Shown: positions 1 through 7,936 of the stretch, in pieces
How the letters are laid out: each line of letters starts with the position of its first letter
How positions within the stretch are numbered: the stretch's first letter is position 1
DNA from: Haladaptatus sp. R4
GTDB lineage: Archaea > Halobacteriota > Halobacteria > Halobacteriales > Haladaptataceae
Direction of reading: 5' to 3'
DNA length: 64,000 bases
Assembly: GCF_001625445.1 (NCBI RefSeq)
Contig: NZ_LWHG01000011.1
Span: 744,001-808,000, forward strand
The notes under the pieces: model-generated
The model's input: only the letters and a program-made list of their open reading frames with translations
Databases searched by the model: none
What the model was told of the DNA's origin: nothing
Program-made: the position numbers and the translations under genes

Positions 1-155
1 GAGTGTGGTAACGCCGCGCCGATCGTGGTCATCACCGAGTCGGTCTCCCCCGTTGGACCAGAAGCGCCGAGCGGGGTGCCTCGCGTGTATAGTAATATGT
101 CTTCTATCGGGTTGGTAATTGGTAGTCGGTCAAAAATCGCATGCAGGCGTTGCAT
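1..155 (-). CDS. Unknown protein, N-terminal part only, cut by window edge
   Basis: A reading frame opens at an ATG at 155 on the minus strand, 18 bases after the stop codon of the ATPase gene, and stays open to the window edge (about 51 residues, starting MQRLHAIFDRLP). Same strand and short spacing make it the next gene of the ATPase operon. The visible part has a balanced, soluble-looking composition and no motif that I recognise. It is too short to assign a function. Confidence 0.4.
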   Translation of the reverse strand, partial: MQRLHAIFDRLPITNPIEDILLYTRGTPLGASGPTGETDSVMTTIGAALPH

Positions 156-172
156 TCGACGCTGAATGACGA

Positions 173-1189
173 TTAATCGCCCATACTTGGCGCTGGCTGT
201 CCCTCTCGAAGCTGTTGCTTTACGTTCGACACATGGCTTTGACTCATCTTCGCGATATCGCCGATGTCTCCCTGTGAAACATCGAATTTCGGATGTTGGA
301 GTATCCGAGAAATAATGGCATCGCGCTCGTCACGCCGTGCCTCCTCCCGCACTTGCTCGATAATAGCCTGATGCTCCGCCTGTTCGACGTAGCGGTCTGA
401 TCCGTCATCGCCCGGATTTCGGAGACGTTTGCGCTTCTCCTTGGTGAGTGCCCGATACACGGGATTACCCTTGTCGATGTCGGACCATTCGAGTCGCTGG
501 ACCGGCACAGGGTATTTTTTCTTCTCGAATGGGTTGTTCCGCAGGCTGTAAACCCGTGCGAGACCGCGCCTCTGGACCAATATCCAGTAATGCGCCAAAT
601 CGAGAATGTTCTTATCGATGTGATTCGAGGCGGGCATGTTCAGGGTCACATACTTCTGCTCGACCCGGCCCATACTGACGATCTCGCTCATCATCCGGTT
701 AATCTTCGTCATCGCCTCCCGGCTGCCAATCCCGGCCTCCGCTTCGTCCAGGGCTAACGCACTCCCTTGGGGATGGTCGGTATACCCGTTAATCACCTTC
801 TGCGGCACGATAGACGCCTTCTCGGGCGTAAATCCCGCGTCGGTTCGGTCCATTTTCTTACACAAATCAATAGTGAGAACGGTCTTGCCGGTACCCCTGT
901 CGTTGTGATAATCCGAAATCAGTATCAGCAAGTCCTGGCCGTTCTTGACCCGTCGTTCGTAATCCTGCCAGAACGGCGTTGATTCGAACGGCATCCGCTC
1001 GGGTACGTCGGGTTGGATCGAAAGCAACGAGTCGGGCAACGACATGGCCGGAGGGCGCTGTTGGAGTTCCGGTGAGACCTCCTGGAGAGTTGTGGGTTGA
1101 GACGGTGCGAGCGGCGTCACGGGCGACGTAGAAGCTAACTCCCGGTCATGTTCGATGAATTCCGTCACGTCTTGGGTTTCGGCGCTCAT
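173..1189 (-). CDS. P-loop ATPase with C-terminal helix-turn-helix
   Basis: The protein has 338 residues. Residues 1-65 are a low-complexity, proline/threonine/glutamate-rich leader. A Walker A motif (NDRGTGKT, about 96-103) and a Walker B strand ending DEAEAG (about 148-153) define a RecA-type P-loop core. After Walker B comes an Arg/Asn-containing helix and a sensor-like strand (VTLNMPASNHID), as in Zot, HerA/FtsK and VirB4-type motor ATPases. The last 40 residues hold a helix-turn-helix (GDIGDIAKMSQSHVSNVKQ), so the protein may also bind DNA. There is no membrane helix, unlike bacterial Zot/pI. It overlaps the preceding gene by ATGA. Possible roles are DNA packaging or extrusion, or partition. 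The family assignment comes from motifs only. Confidence 0.7.
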   Translation of the reverse strand: MSAETQDVTEFIEHDRELASTSPVTPLAPSQPTTLQEVSPELQQRPPAMSLPDSLLSIQPDVPERMPFESTPFWQDYERRVKNGQDLLILISDYHNDRGTGKTVLTIDLCKKMDRTDAGFTPEKASIVPQKVINGYTDHPQGSALALDEAEAGIGSREAMTKINRMMSEIVSMGRVEQKYVTLNMPASNHIDKNILDLAHYWILVQRRGLARVYSLRNNPFEKKKYPVPVQRLEWSDIDKGNPVYRALTKEKRKRLRNPGDDGSDRYVEQAEHQAIIEQVREEARRDERDAIISRILQHPKFDVSQGDIGDIAKMSQSHVSNVKQQLREGQPAPSMGD

Positions 1190-1797
1190 TCGTCGCTACC
1201 TCCGTCCGCGTGGAATTTGGCCGGTTGCTCTTTCTTGAGGGTGTCCGGGGCGTCATCAAGGTGGCTTTCCGGCACATCGGAGCCGGGTTCGGCGGCGAAC
1301 TCCAATTGAACGATCGCGTCCTGTAGAGCATCGTAGGCGTGAACCGCCATCTCTTTCGGCATATGAATCGGCCGCTCTTCGTCCTGCTCGCTGTTCGGCT
1401 CGCCTAATCGCTCTTCGGTGCTTGGTACATCAACCGACGAGAATCGCCAATTATCGAGCGAATAGAGACCAAACACTCCGATCGGCTGTTCACTGACCGA
1501 CCCATCTTCATGCTTGATCGATCGGGTGCGGAGATTTCCCTCTTCGTCGCGTTCGAGATGCAACGGCTTTTGATTCGCCAATTCGGGAACGTGGGACAGA
1601 TACGGCCGAACTCGGTTGTAGAGGCGCATCACGGCGATGTGAACGCTTTGGAGTGCATCGCGCTGTTGATCGCTTTGGCCGTTTTGGTGGGAGGCGATTA
1701 GCGCGTCGATCGCGTGATCCGCGTCGCGGCGGGCCTCGTGGATGTCGGTTAGTGCGTTTTGGGCGCGAAACGCGGCAATGTCGTGGTCATTCGCCAT
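1186..1797 (-). CDS. Unknown acidic soluble protein, first gene of ATPase operon
   Basis: The ATG at 1,797 gives 203 residues starting MANDHDIAAFRAQNAL. A TTG nine codons upstream (1,824) is possible, but the ATG fits the AT-rich box at 1,842-1,849 better. The protein is acidic and helical in its first half (ARRDADHAIDALIASH, then a Gln/His-rich helix). A short beta-like middle part mentions its own segment PIGVFGLYSLDNWRFS. It ends in an Asp/Glu-rich tail. I see no membrane segment, no cysteine cluster and no known motif. It overlaps the ATPase gene by four bases (ATGA), so the two are translationally coupled, and it may be a partner or adaptor of the ATPase. Confidence 0.65.
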   Translation of the reverse strand: MANDHDIAAFRAQNALTDIHEARRDADHAIDALIASHQNGQSDQQRDALQSVHIAVMRLYNRVRPYLSHVPELANQKPLHLERDEEGNLRTRSIKHEDGSVSEQPIGVFGLYSLDNWRFSSVDVPSTEERLGEPNSEQDEERPIHMPKEMAVHAYDALQDAIVQLEFAAEPGSDVPESHLDDAPDTLKKEQPAKFHADGGSDE

Positions 1798-1830
1798 ATC
1801 TATCGCCACGGTGTCAGAATCCAAAAGGAA

Positions 1831-1890
1831 TGCTTAAACACGATATAATGGTGTTAAACACCGTTCTACTGTGTTTAAGATATATATTTT
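1831..1890. promoter_or_regulatory. Divergent promoter with three TTAAACAC-type half sites
   Basis: The 117 bases between the two divergent operons contain CTTAAACAC (1,833-1,841), GTGTTAAACAC (1,851-1,861), which is one mismatch from a palindrome, and GTGTTTAAG (1,871-1,879). The outer two are reverse complements of one another, centred on the middle copy. The right one runs into a TATA-like stretch (AGATATATATTTT, 1,878-1,890), about 25-35 bases before the ATG at 1,915. The left one neighbours an ATATAAT stretch suited to the minus-strand operon. This is the layout of an operator covering both promoters. A binding protein is not identified; the zinc finger or HTH proteins of the element are candidates. 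Confidence 0.6.
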
Positions 1891-1914
1891 GTAGAGCAGA
1901 TCAATCATAGTGAT

Positions 1915-2385
1915 ATGTCGGCAACGACAGTCAGCACGACCGAACGGAACGGCAAACCTGAGAACAACCATCCTACGATCGAAGCTCAGTCAAACGACGG
2001 CTTCGTGGCCAATCTCGCCGAGGAACATCTCTCGGAGAAACTCGTCGAAAACATCCGCTATGAAGCGGATATGTACGGCGCCTATCAGACCGAGAAAAGC
2101 GAGGAACTCGCCGCCAAGTACGCGGGCGCTATCGCGAAAACGCCGCTCTCGCTCAATCAGGCACAGGCCGTAATCGGCGGGGCGCTCGGGGTCATGGCAA
2201 CGCTCATGATTGGCGTCGTGGTCTTGGGGAAGATCGACGGCTTCACGGGTGACCTCAACGGTCCGTGGCAGGAGACGGCGAACTCGACTTCAACGCAGTC
2301 ACAACAGACGTTCGACTTCCTGAACCTGGTGCCGTTCCTGATAGTGGCGCTGTTCGTTCTTGGTATCATGGCGAGTCGGATGTAA
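1915..2385 (+). CDS. Unknown membrane protein with two C-terminal helices
   Basis: This is the first gene of the twelve-gene plus-strand operon, 156 residues, with a leaderless-type start about 25 bases from the TATA-like box. Residues 1-75 are hydrophilic (Thr/Asn-rich, then EEHLSEKLVENIRYEAD). Two transmembrane helices follow (about residues 88-108, VIGGALGVMATLMIG, and about 132-152, FLNLVPFLIVALFVLG). They are separated by a 25-residue Gln/Ser/Thr-rich loop that would lie outside if the N-terminus is inside. There is no signal peptide. I do not recognise a family. As first gene of a putative virion or appendage operon it could be a structural membrane protein. Confidence 0.75.
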   Translation: MSATTVSTTERNGKPENNHPTIEAQSNDGFVANLAEEHLSEKLVENIRYEADMYGAYQTEKSEELAAKYAGAIAKTPLSLNQAQAVIGGALGVMATLMIGVVVLGKIDGFTGDLNGPWQETANSTSTQSQQTFDFLNLVPFLIVALFVLGIMASRM

Positions 2386-2440
2386 CGGTATCCGACTGAA
2401 ACGCCCGAAACCACCACTCACACCCCTTCATTACCCTATT

Positions 2441-2662
2441 ATGATTCGTGGACTTGCAGCAGCGATTGGAGTGCTCTTGCTCCTCTACGCCTTCGTTCCA
2501 GCGGCATCGACGGCCACGGACGCCGAAATCAGCAATCAATCCGCGACACACATGGACGAGTTCGCGCTCTCGCTTGCAAGCCTCACGAACGGCCTGGGGT
2601 CGCTCGTGCCGGTCATCGCGGGCCTCGTGGTCCTGATTGTGTTCTTCAAAGCATCCACCTAA
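2441..2662 (+). CDS. Small secreted single-helix protein, candidate filament coat protein
   Basis: The ATG at 2,441 gives 73 residues. An upstream in-frame extension exists but lacks coding character and would bury the signal peptide. Residues 1-25 form a signal peptide (MIRGLAAAIGVLLLL, ending near PAASTA). The predicted mature chain is about 48 residues: an acidic, amphipathic N-terminal half (TDAEISNQ, MDEFALSLASL), one membrane helix (about 54-69, LVPVIAGLVVLIVFF) and a four-residue tail with lysine. This length, order and charge pattern is that of inovirus major coat proteins such as M13 pVIII, although the tail has only one lysine. Archaeal pilins instead carry a short positive leader before a hydrophobic N-terminus, which is absent here. 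The coat role is inferred from architecture alone. Confidence 0.75.
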   Translation: MIRGLAAAIGVLLLLYAFVPAASTATDAEISNQSATHMDEFALSLASLTNGLGSLVPVIAGLVVLIVFFKAST

Positions 2663-2664
2663 CC

Positions 2665-2994
2665 ATGCTCATACAACTTTACCTCACCCTGGTTGTACTG
2701 GCGTTTCTCGCGTCGTATCACGCGATTAGCCGCCAAGATACGTACAAAAGCATCGCTGAGGAAACGCTCGCCTGCGCGGTCGGAATCTTCGGGTTCGGCC
2801 TCCTGGCGATTGCCTCCTACAATATCGAAATCGTGTCGCAGGGAAGTATCGTCACGACCACAAACGAGTATATCTCGCTGTTGTGGGTGGCGATGGCGCT
2901 TCTGAACGTCGTGTATCTCGTCGTGACGATTCTCGACGACCTCGCCGATGCGGGGAGTAACACGATGGGCGGCATGATTGGAGGGAACCGATGA
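2665..2994 (+). CDS. Unknown three-helix membrane protein
   Basis: The protein has 109 residues and begins three bases after the preceding stop. Three hydrophobic segments are visible: about 2-18 (LIQLYLTLVVLAFLASY), about 36-56 (LACAVGIFGFGLLAIAS) and about 71-92 (ISLLWVAMALLNVVYLVV). A short glycine/asparagine-rich tail follows. It overlaps the next gene by ATGA, so the small secreted protein, this protein and the following soluble protein are likely made together. No family is recognised. In filamentous-virus gene maps this position often holds small membrane proteins of assembly or the particle ends, but the sequence itself does not show that. Confidence 0.7.
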   Translation: MLIQLYLTLVVLAFLASYHAISRQDTYKSIAEETLACAVGIFGFGLLAIASYNIEIVSQGSIVTTTNEYISLLWVAMALLNVVYLVVTILDDLADAGSNTMGGMIGGNR

Positions 2995-3554
2995 GTTCGC
3001 CCGCGAGCGCACCGAGTGGGCCGAGTGGTCCCAGTGGACGCTCACCGTCGCGAAATGGTGATTCAGCATCCTCCGGGGGTATCGATCAGAAGACGCTCCA
3101 GAAAATCCTCTCGGGCTACGGGACCGATTCGGACGCCGATTATCTCGCGACCGTCGTGAAATCGAAAGTCGGCGCGAAGTACCTCCGCGTGATGAAACCC
3201 GAATTCGACCGCGCGAACGTGCTCGCCAACCGCTCGGACGCTGAGACATACGAGGCGAGGTGGTTGATTCGGCTCCGCACGAACGCCTATCTCCACGAAC
3301 ATCCCCCAGAAGGGTCGAAGATGTCCGGCTCGTTCCGGAGGCTCGTCTATGGGTCGGACAAAAAGGCGCTGTCGCCGGGTGAGGTGCGTGAAATCATGGC
3401 GATAGAACAGGTCTTGTTGGCCCGAGTCACGCAGTCGCGGAATATGGAACAGCAACGGATTATCAAGGAAATGCGCTCGGAGCAGTCGCTCACGCGTGAA
3501 GATTCACGGGCGACGGGCGGTATCGGCGCGAAAATCAAACAAGCATTCAAATAA
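2991..3554 (+). CDS. Unknown basic soluble protein with Pro/Ser/Gly-rich N-terminus
   Basis: The protein has 187 residues and overlaps the preceding gene by four bases. Residues 1-30 are a low-complexity Pro/Ser/Gly tract (SGPSGPSGRSPS). Residues 30-175 are helical and rich in Lys and Arg, with stretches such as TLQKILSGYGTD and RNMEQQRIIKEMRSEQS, and it ends in a basic helix (GAKIKQAFK). No membrane helix, signal or metal site is seen. The net charge is unusual beside the acidic chromosomal proteins, and suggests nucleic acid or membrane-surface contact. I recognise no family. As the only small soluble product in this membrane-protein operon, it could be a cytoplasmic assembly factor or a DNA-associated structural protein. 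Confidence 0.65.
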   Translation: MSSPASAPSGPSGPSGRSPSRNGDSASSGGIDQKTLQKILSGYGTDSDADYLATVVKSKVGAKYLRVMKPEFDRANVLANRSDAETYEARWLIRLRTNAYLHEHPPEGSKMSGSFRRLVYGSDKKALSPGEVREIMAIEQVLLARVTQSRNMEQQRIIKEMRSEQSLTREDSRATGGIGAKIKQAFK

Positions 3555-3556
3555 CC

Positions 3557-4633
3557 ATGTTCGATGACATACCCAAACTCAAAGCAAGTCCCACCGCGAA
3601 GGTGTGGGAAATCGTCTGCAAACCGATGTGGCTCTTCGCCGTCCTCCTCCAAGGAACGACCGCGATCCACTTCGATGCCAACGGGATCGAATTCAAAAAC
3701 GCCACGCGGATCGACGACCCTGACGGCGTGCTCGTAGACGGCGAGTTCATCCCGGCAGACGGGCCAGGGTCGTTCTACCGGCTCTATAACACCGATTTCG
3801 TGATTACGGTCGGTGATATGACCGAACTCCTCACACCGGGCGCACTCGCTGACCTCTCGCAGGTTGATGACGCCGTGGTCGCAGATGGCGGCATCGTCAC
3901 GGCGGGCGACGGAATTCAGCTTGTCGTACCAACGAACGGGCGCTCTCTCGGGGCGCTCCTCGCGAAACCGATTTGGTTCGCGGCGCTCTCCATACAGGGC
4001 GCGACCGCCATCCAGATCGACGAGAACCGGCGACTCTCGTTCAAGAAAGCGAGCCGCGAGCGCACGCCTCAGAATGGCTACGTCGTTGACGACGAGTTCA
4101 AACGAGCGGACGGGACAGGCGCGGTGTTCACAAAATACGGGTCGGACGTCGTGCTCTCGCTCGAAGGGTGGGAATCGCTATGGAACCCGGCGACGCCTGA
4201 AATCCTCCGGGCGAAAGACGTGGCCGAAACGAACGGCGAGCAGATCGGCGCGAACGACGGAGAGAAAACCGTCGTCGAGTGTCGGCAGACGACGGCCGTC
4301 AACGTCGATCGTCTTGCCGAGTATCCGCCGTTTTCGATGCTCGACGGGACGAGTACGCGTCAACAGATGAACTCGGCGTATGAAGCGCGCTCGAAATACA
4401 AGGACGGTTCGACACTCGGGAAGATTCTCGCGATCCTGACGGCGTTCATGCTCGGCGCGATTAGTCCACGCTTGAACGGGGCCGTCAGTGGCGGCAGCGG
4501 CGGCGGCGGGAGCGGCTTCTCGATGCCGATGCCGTATCTGGCACCCCCACCGATGGACCTCTCGATGCCAGTAATGCACCTGTCCACGTTCCACCTGAGC
4601 AATGTCGCGATAGTCATGCAGGGGATGATGTGA
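3557..4633 (+). CDS. Unknown protein with internal duplication and C-terminal membrane helix
   Basis: The protein has 358 residues. It contains two tandem copies of a domain of about 90 residues: roughly 8-105 and 120-220. Both copies share a start of the type KPxW, then QGxTAI, a Val-Asp-Asp/Gly-Glu-Phe stretch, and a final WxP/TP element. Each therefore appears to be one beta-rich unit. After a linker, a hydrophobic segment (about 285-302, ILAILTAFMLGAIS) probably spans the membrane. The C-terminus is Gly/Ser- then Met/Pro-rich (SMPMPYLAPPP). There is no signal peptide, so the duplicated part may be cytoplasmic. No family is recognised. The gene lies 2 bases after its upstream neighbour. 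Confidence 0.7.
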   Translation: MFDDIPKLKASPTAKVWEIVCKPMWLFAVLLQGTTAIHFDANGIEFKNATRIDDPDGVLVDGEFIPADGPGSFYRLYNTDFVITVGDMTELLTPGALADLSQVDDAVVADGGIVTAGDGIQLVVPTNGRSLGALLAKPIWFAALSIQGATAIQIDENRRLSFKKASRERTPQNGYVVDDEFKRADGTGAVFTKYGSDVVLSLEGWESLWNPATPEILRAKDVAETNGEQIGANDGEKTVVECRQTTAVNVDRLAEYPPFSMLDGTSTRQQMNSAYEARSKYKDGSTLGKILAILTAFMLGAISPRLNGAVSGGSGGGGSGFSMPMPYLAPPPMDLSMPVMHLSTFHLSNVAIVMQGMM

Positions 4634-4634
4634 G

Positions 4635-7378
4635 ATGCGAATGGATGCAGACGGAACCGCTCGCGACGGGCGGTATCCGACCGATGAGACGGACGACACC
4701 GAGAAGACGGACGAAACGACCAACTCCGACCGATACAACCGCCATTACAACCAGAAACAGGAGCAGATCAAAGAGGGAAGCGACCCCGGCAGTACGGACA
4801 CTCAACAAGCGACGGAACCACAGACGACGGCACCGATACGGACACCGGCACCGATACGGACAGTGGGCGCTATGACCACCGCTACGGGAACGGGAAATCG
4901 GAGCAGATCAAAGAGGGAAGCGACCCCGGCAGTACGGACGACTCAACAAGCGACGGAACCACAGACGACGGCACCAACCAACCGCCGGGCCTCACGCCGA
5001 CCTCTCCCGAGGAAAAAGAGCAATCACTCGGTCCGGCACCCCACCCGAACTGGCACGATACGACGCCGTCGCCCGGTGCCACGCCTAACGTGGTGTTTCG
5101 AGATGATTCTACGACGACGGTGGACGACAATCTAAATCTCAACGATGAGAATGTCCAAACGGCCGTTTCGAACGCTCGCAACGAGTTCGAAGCCGAGTAT
5201 CCCGGCCTGGAATCGAACGACTTTCAGATTGTCGTGAGCGGCGCAGCGGCCCACGTCGAACTCACCGAGAGCGGCAAACGCGAACTCACGGCTCGACAGA
5301 CGCGTGAGAACGTCAAAGAGGAGACGGGCGCGGAATCCGTCCAGGTGTGGTTTTCGGACGACAAAGTCCACGCCAAACCGATCTTTGGAGACGAGCCGGA
5401 CGAACTCCAAACGCCGGATGGCAAGTACCCGATGACCACGGGCGAAGGTGGCGGCCCCACAGTCGGAACGAAGGAGTTCGCCCGCGATTACGCGGAGGCA
5501 ACCCTGGAACGCCATATCGGTCGCAATGTCACGGTCCAGTCGATCGATGACGACGGCCATGTAAACGCGATCGTTAGCGGCTCGCGATACGACTACTCGC
5601 CGCAGAAAAAGGCGCGAGCGGTGGAGTACGATGTTGAGCACCAGCCACAGCAAACGGGTTCCTCGCGCTACACCGGGCCGGGACGAATCCATGAGATGCT
5701 GCTGGAACGCGAAATCGAATCACAGCATCCGGATGTGGACGTGAATGTCTATCGGGATGCGAGTGGGTCGGTGAACGTCGAAACGCTCGGCCGAGAGGAA
5801 CAGTTTGGAGATATCAAACTCACCGTTCCAGGGACGAACAAGCGCGTTGAGTCCTATCTCCGCGAAGGGAGCAATACGATTCAGCACGGGATTTCGGGTG
5901 TTGCGAGCGGTCTCTTCGACGAGGGTGGCGTTGCATCGGATTCGATCATTGCCGACGGTCTCCGGGCGACCGGGCATGATACCGCTGCCAACGAGTTCGA
6001 GCATGGGATTCGCTCGTTTGGGAAGGGACTGGTTGAAGGTGGTGGCGCGATCGCCGACGTTCCTGGCGTGGTCCTGGGCCTGAAAGAAGCCGGGGAATTT
6101 GCGGCCTATGGCGGGTCTGAAATCCTCTCGGGCGATTACGAGGATTTCAAATCGCAGACGGAAACCGCACTTGTCGCCGCGGGCAGTCAGGCGATCGCCT
6201 ACGGTCAGAAAAACCCGTTCGGCGCGGCGGGGATGGTTGTCGGGTCGCTCGGCGGGAGTTCGACACTCATGAATGGGGCCGAACGAATCTCGCCGCGACT
6301 CGGGACCGCTGCTCGGTGGTCGATTCAACCCGGCGAAGAACTCGCCGGGTCGTTTGGCAGTCGTGTGACGCGGACCGTTGCCGGAGACCGCGCCGCGGAC
6401 ACGCTGTTCCCTGGCGGTGAACCCATCTTCATGAGCGAGGAGACCGCCATCCGGGCGGGCAAGCGGGCGAAGGCCGGAGTTAGCGACACGCTCACACTTG
6501 ATGACGCAACGGTCGTGCGGCTCCGGTCCGGATTCGCGGACGAACGCGGGCAAGTTCAGATGCAAATCCAACGTGAACGCCCCTCGACGACCGTTGAGGA
6601 AGAGACGCCAACCAACGATGTGCGTGAGGTGACGCGTGCCGATTTCGAGGAGGAGGAAGCGCAATCGGTCTATGGAGTCGGGCGCGACGATCTTAATGAG
6701 CGACTGGCTGAGATGCGCTCGACCGTCCCCCGGAGCGATCTACGCGCGTCGGAGACGACCATCTCGACGGGGATGGGCGACGTGTTCGACGTGTGGCAAC
6801 GCAAGCGCGAGGTTGGTTCGGCGTTCGATACCGATCGGTTCCAAACGACGCGCGCACGCCGTGCGTTTGAATCGGATTTCGAATCGACGGAACCCGCCGG
6901 ATTCGAGACGGAGACGACCCAACGCCAACGCTTTCGAACGGAGCTCCGAACCGACCAATTGGTCGGACAGACGCAAGGGGTGAGTTCCGACGTGGGGACA
7001 CATCTCGCGACGGATGTCGAGTCGGACCTCACGACCGATGTAGTGACGGGCCTGGATTCTGAGATTGGTGTTGAAGCGGAAACGCTGTTTGAGTCTGAAT
7101 TAGCATCCGAGTCCGACCTCTCCACGGAATTCGAGTACGAGTCAGACTTTGCATCGGAATTCGAGTACGAGTCTGAGTCTGAACTCTCCACGGAATTCGA
7201 ATACGAGTCGGAATTTGAATCGGAATTCGAGCAAGAAACCGAACAGGAAGCGGAGTGGACGCTCCCGAAGAATCCATCGGATACCGACCAGGACGCCGGA
7301 AGCGACTGGTCGGAATGGTCGAAACGCTATGAGAATGAAATTGCGTCGAGTGAGGAGGTGTTAGGATGGGAGTTCTAA
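4635..7378 (+). CDS. Large acidic repeat-containing protein (one frame change near 4,800)
   Basis: Corrected for a missing base near 4,800, the gene encodes about 914 residues, the longest of the element. The first 150 residues are Asp/Thr-rich and contain a 75-base DNA repeat whose second copy (4,900-4,975) has one base more. The second copy shows where the base was lost and restores the frame. Residues 150-370 look like alternating alpha/beta domains. A Gly/Ala-rich hydrophobic part follows (GKGLVEGGGAIADVPG to AAGMVVGSLGGSS). The C-terminus has tandem Glu/Phe/Tyr/Ser repeats of the type EFEYES (DNA about 7,080-7,250) and ends in Trp-rich acidic residues. No known domain is recognised. It could be an internal scaffold, tape-measure-like or effector protein. 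Confidence 0.7.
4760..4975 (+). repeat. 75/76-base direct repeat inside the large acidic protein gene
   Basis: Copy 1 runs from 4,760 to 4,834 and copy 2 from 4,900 to 4,975. The two are identical except that copy 2 has an extra G after AGTACGGAC (position 4,940). In copy 2 the downstream reading frame is used (STDDSTSDGTTDDG). In copy 1 the same residues appear only if that G is restored. The repeat encodes an Asp/Ser/Thr/Gly-rich linker segment. Confidence 0.85.
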
Positions 7379-7653
7379 CCCGCTTCCGACGCGATACCGG
7401 CGGGTCGGGCTTTCACATCATCATCTTCTTCGTCTTCTTAATCGGCGTCTCGATCGTCATCGCGACGCTTTCCACGCCGATGCAGAAAGCAAGAGACCAC
7501 AGTGCCAACGTGACGGCCGGGACAGAATACGCGGGGGACGCCGCGACGATGCGCGCCCGGACGTGGGACGCCTTCAGCGCGCTCCCACTCGTGGCGCTCG
7601 GGATGGGTTTCCTCTTCGTGATTGCGATGGCCCTCTTACGGAGTTCGAGGTGA
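7366..7653 (+). CDS. Unknown two-helix membrane protein
   Basis: The protein has 95 residues and its start overlaps the end of the large acidic protein gene by 13 bases. A short basic N-terminus (MGVLTRFRRD) precedes a helix at about 15-35 (FHIIIFFVFLIGVSIVI). A 35-residue polar loop with Thr/Ala/Gly follows, then a second helix at about 71-90 (LPLVALGMGFLFVIA) and a basic tail (LLRSSR). Both ends would be cytoplasmic with the loop outside. This resembles the general plan of small pilus- or virion-assembly membrane proteins, but no family is recognised. The overlap makes translational coupling likely. Confidence 0.65.
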   Translation: MGVLTRFRRDTGGSGFHIIIFFVFLIGVSIVIATLSTPMQKARDHSANVTAGTEYAGDAATMRARTWDAFSALPLVALGMGFLFVIAMALLRSSR

Positions 7654-7660
7654 TTCGAAG

Positions 7661-7936
7661 ATGGTGAACCCACTCAAACCCTTCGTGGTGCTCGCGTTCA
7701 CGATCTTCGCGGTCATGCTCTTCTCGATGATCGGCCCGGCGCTGCTCGGCCCGCTCGGGCACCTGGCGAAGACCTCGGACGGGTCGGACGGCCAGGGCTT
7801 TTCGGTGTCGAATAAGACGATCGACCAGGGCGCGCATATCGCCTTAGTTGATGTGCCGTCGTTGACGATCGCCGGGATCGCCGTGTGGGCGTTGCTCGCG
7901 CTGTTAGTCCTACTCGCGTATTCGGGGGTGATCTGA
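7661..7936 (+). CDS. Unknown two-helix membrane protein
   Basis: Start at the ATG at 7,661 (MVNPLKPFVV) gives 91 residues. An upstream extension in frame overlaps the previous gene and reads as non-coding. Helix 1 is at about residues 7-27 (FVVLAFTIFAVMLFS) and helix 2 at about 65-86 (LTIAGIAVWALLALLVL), joined by an external loop with Asp/Ser/Gly. The topology and size are like those of the preceding gene product, and the two may be a pair. The stop codon overlaps the ATG of the LamG protein gene by one base. Confidence 0.65.
   Translation: MVNPLKPFVVLAFTIFAVMLFSMIGPALLGPLGHLAKTSDGSDGQGFSVSNKTIDQGAHIALVDVPSLTIAGIAVWALLALLVLLAYSGVI

Noticed and set aside
1-172. Left attachment site of the element
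   Set aside because: No copy of the tRNA-Met 3' end is found. The bases look like the start of another minus-strand gene, so the end is outside the window.
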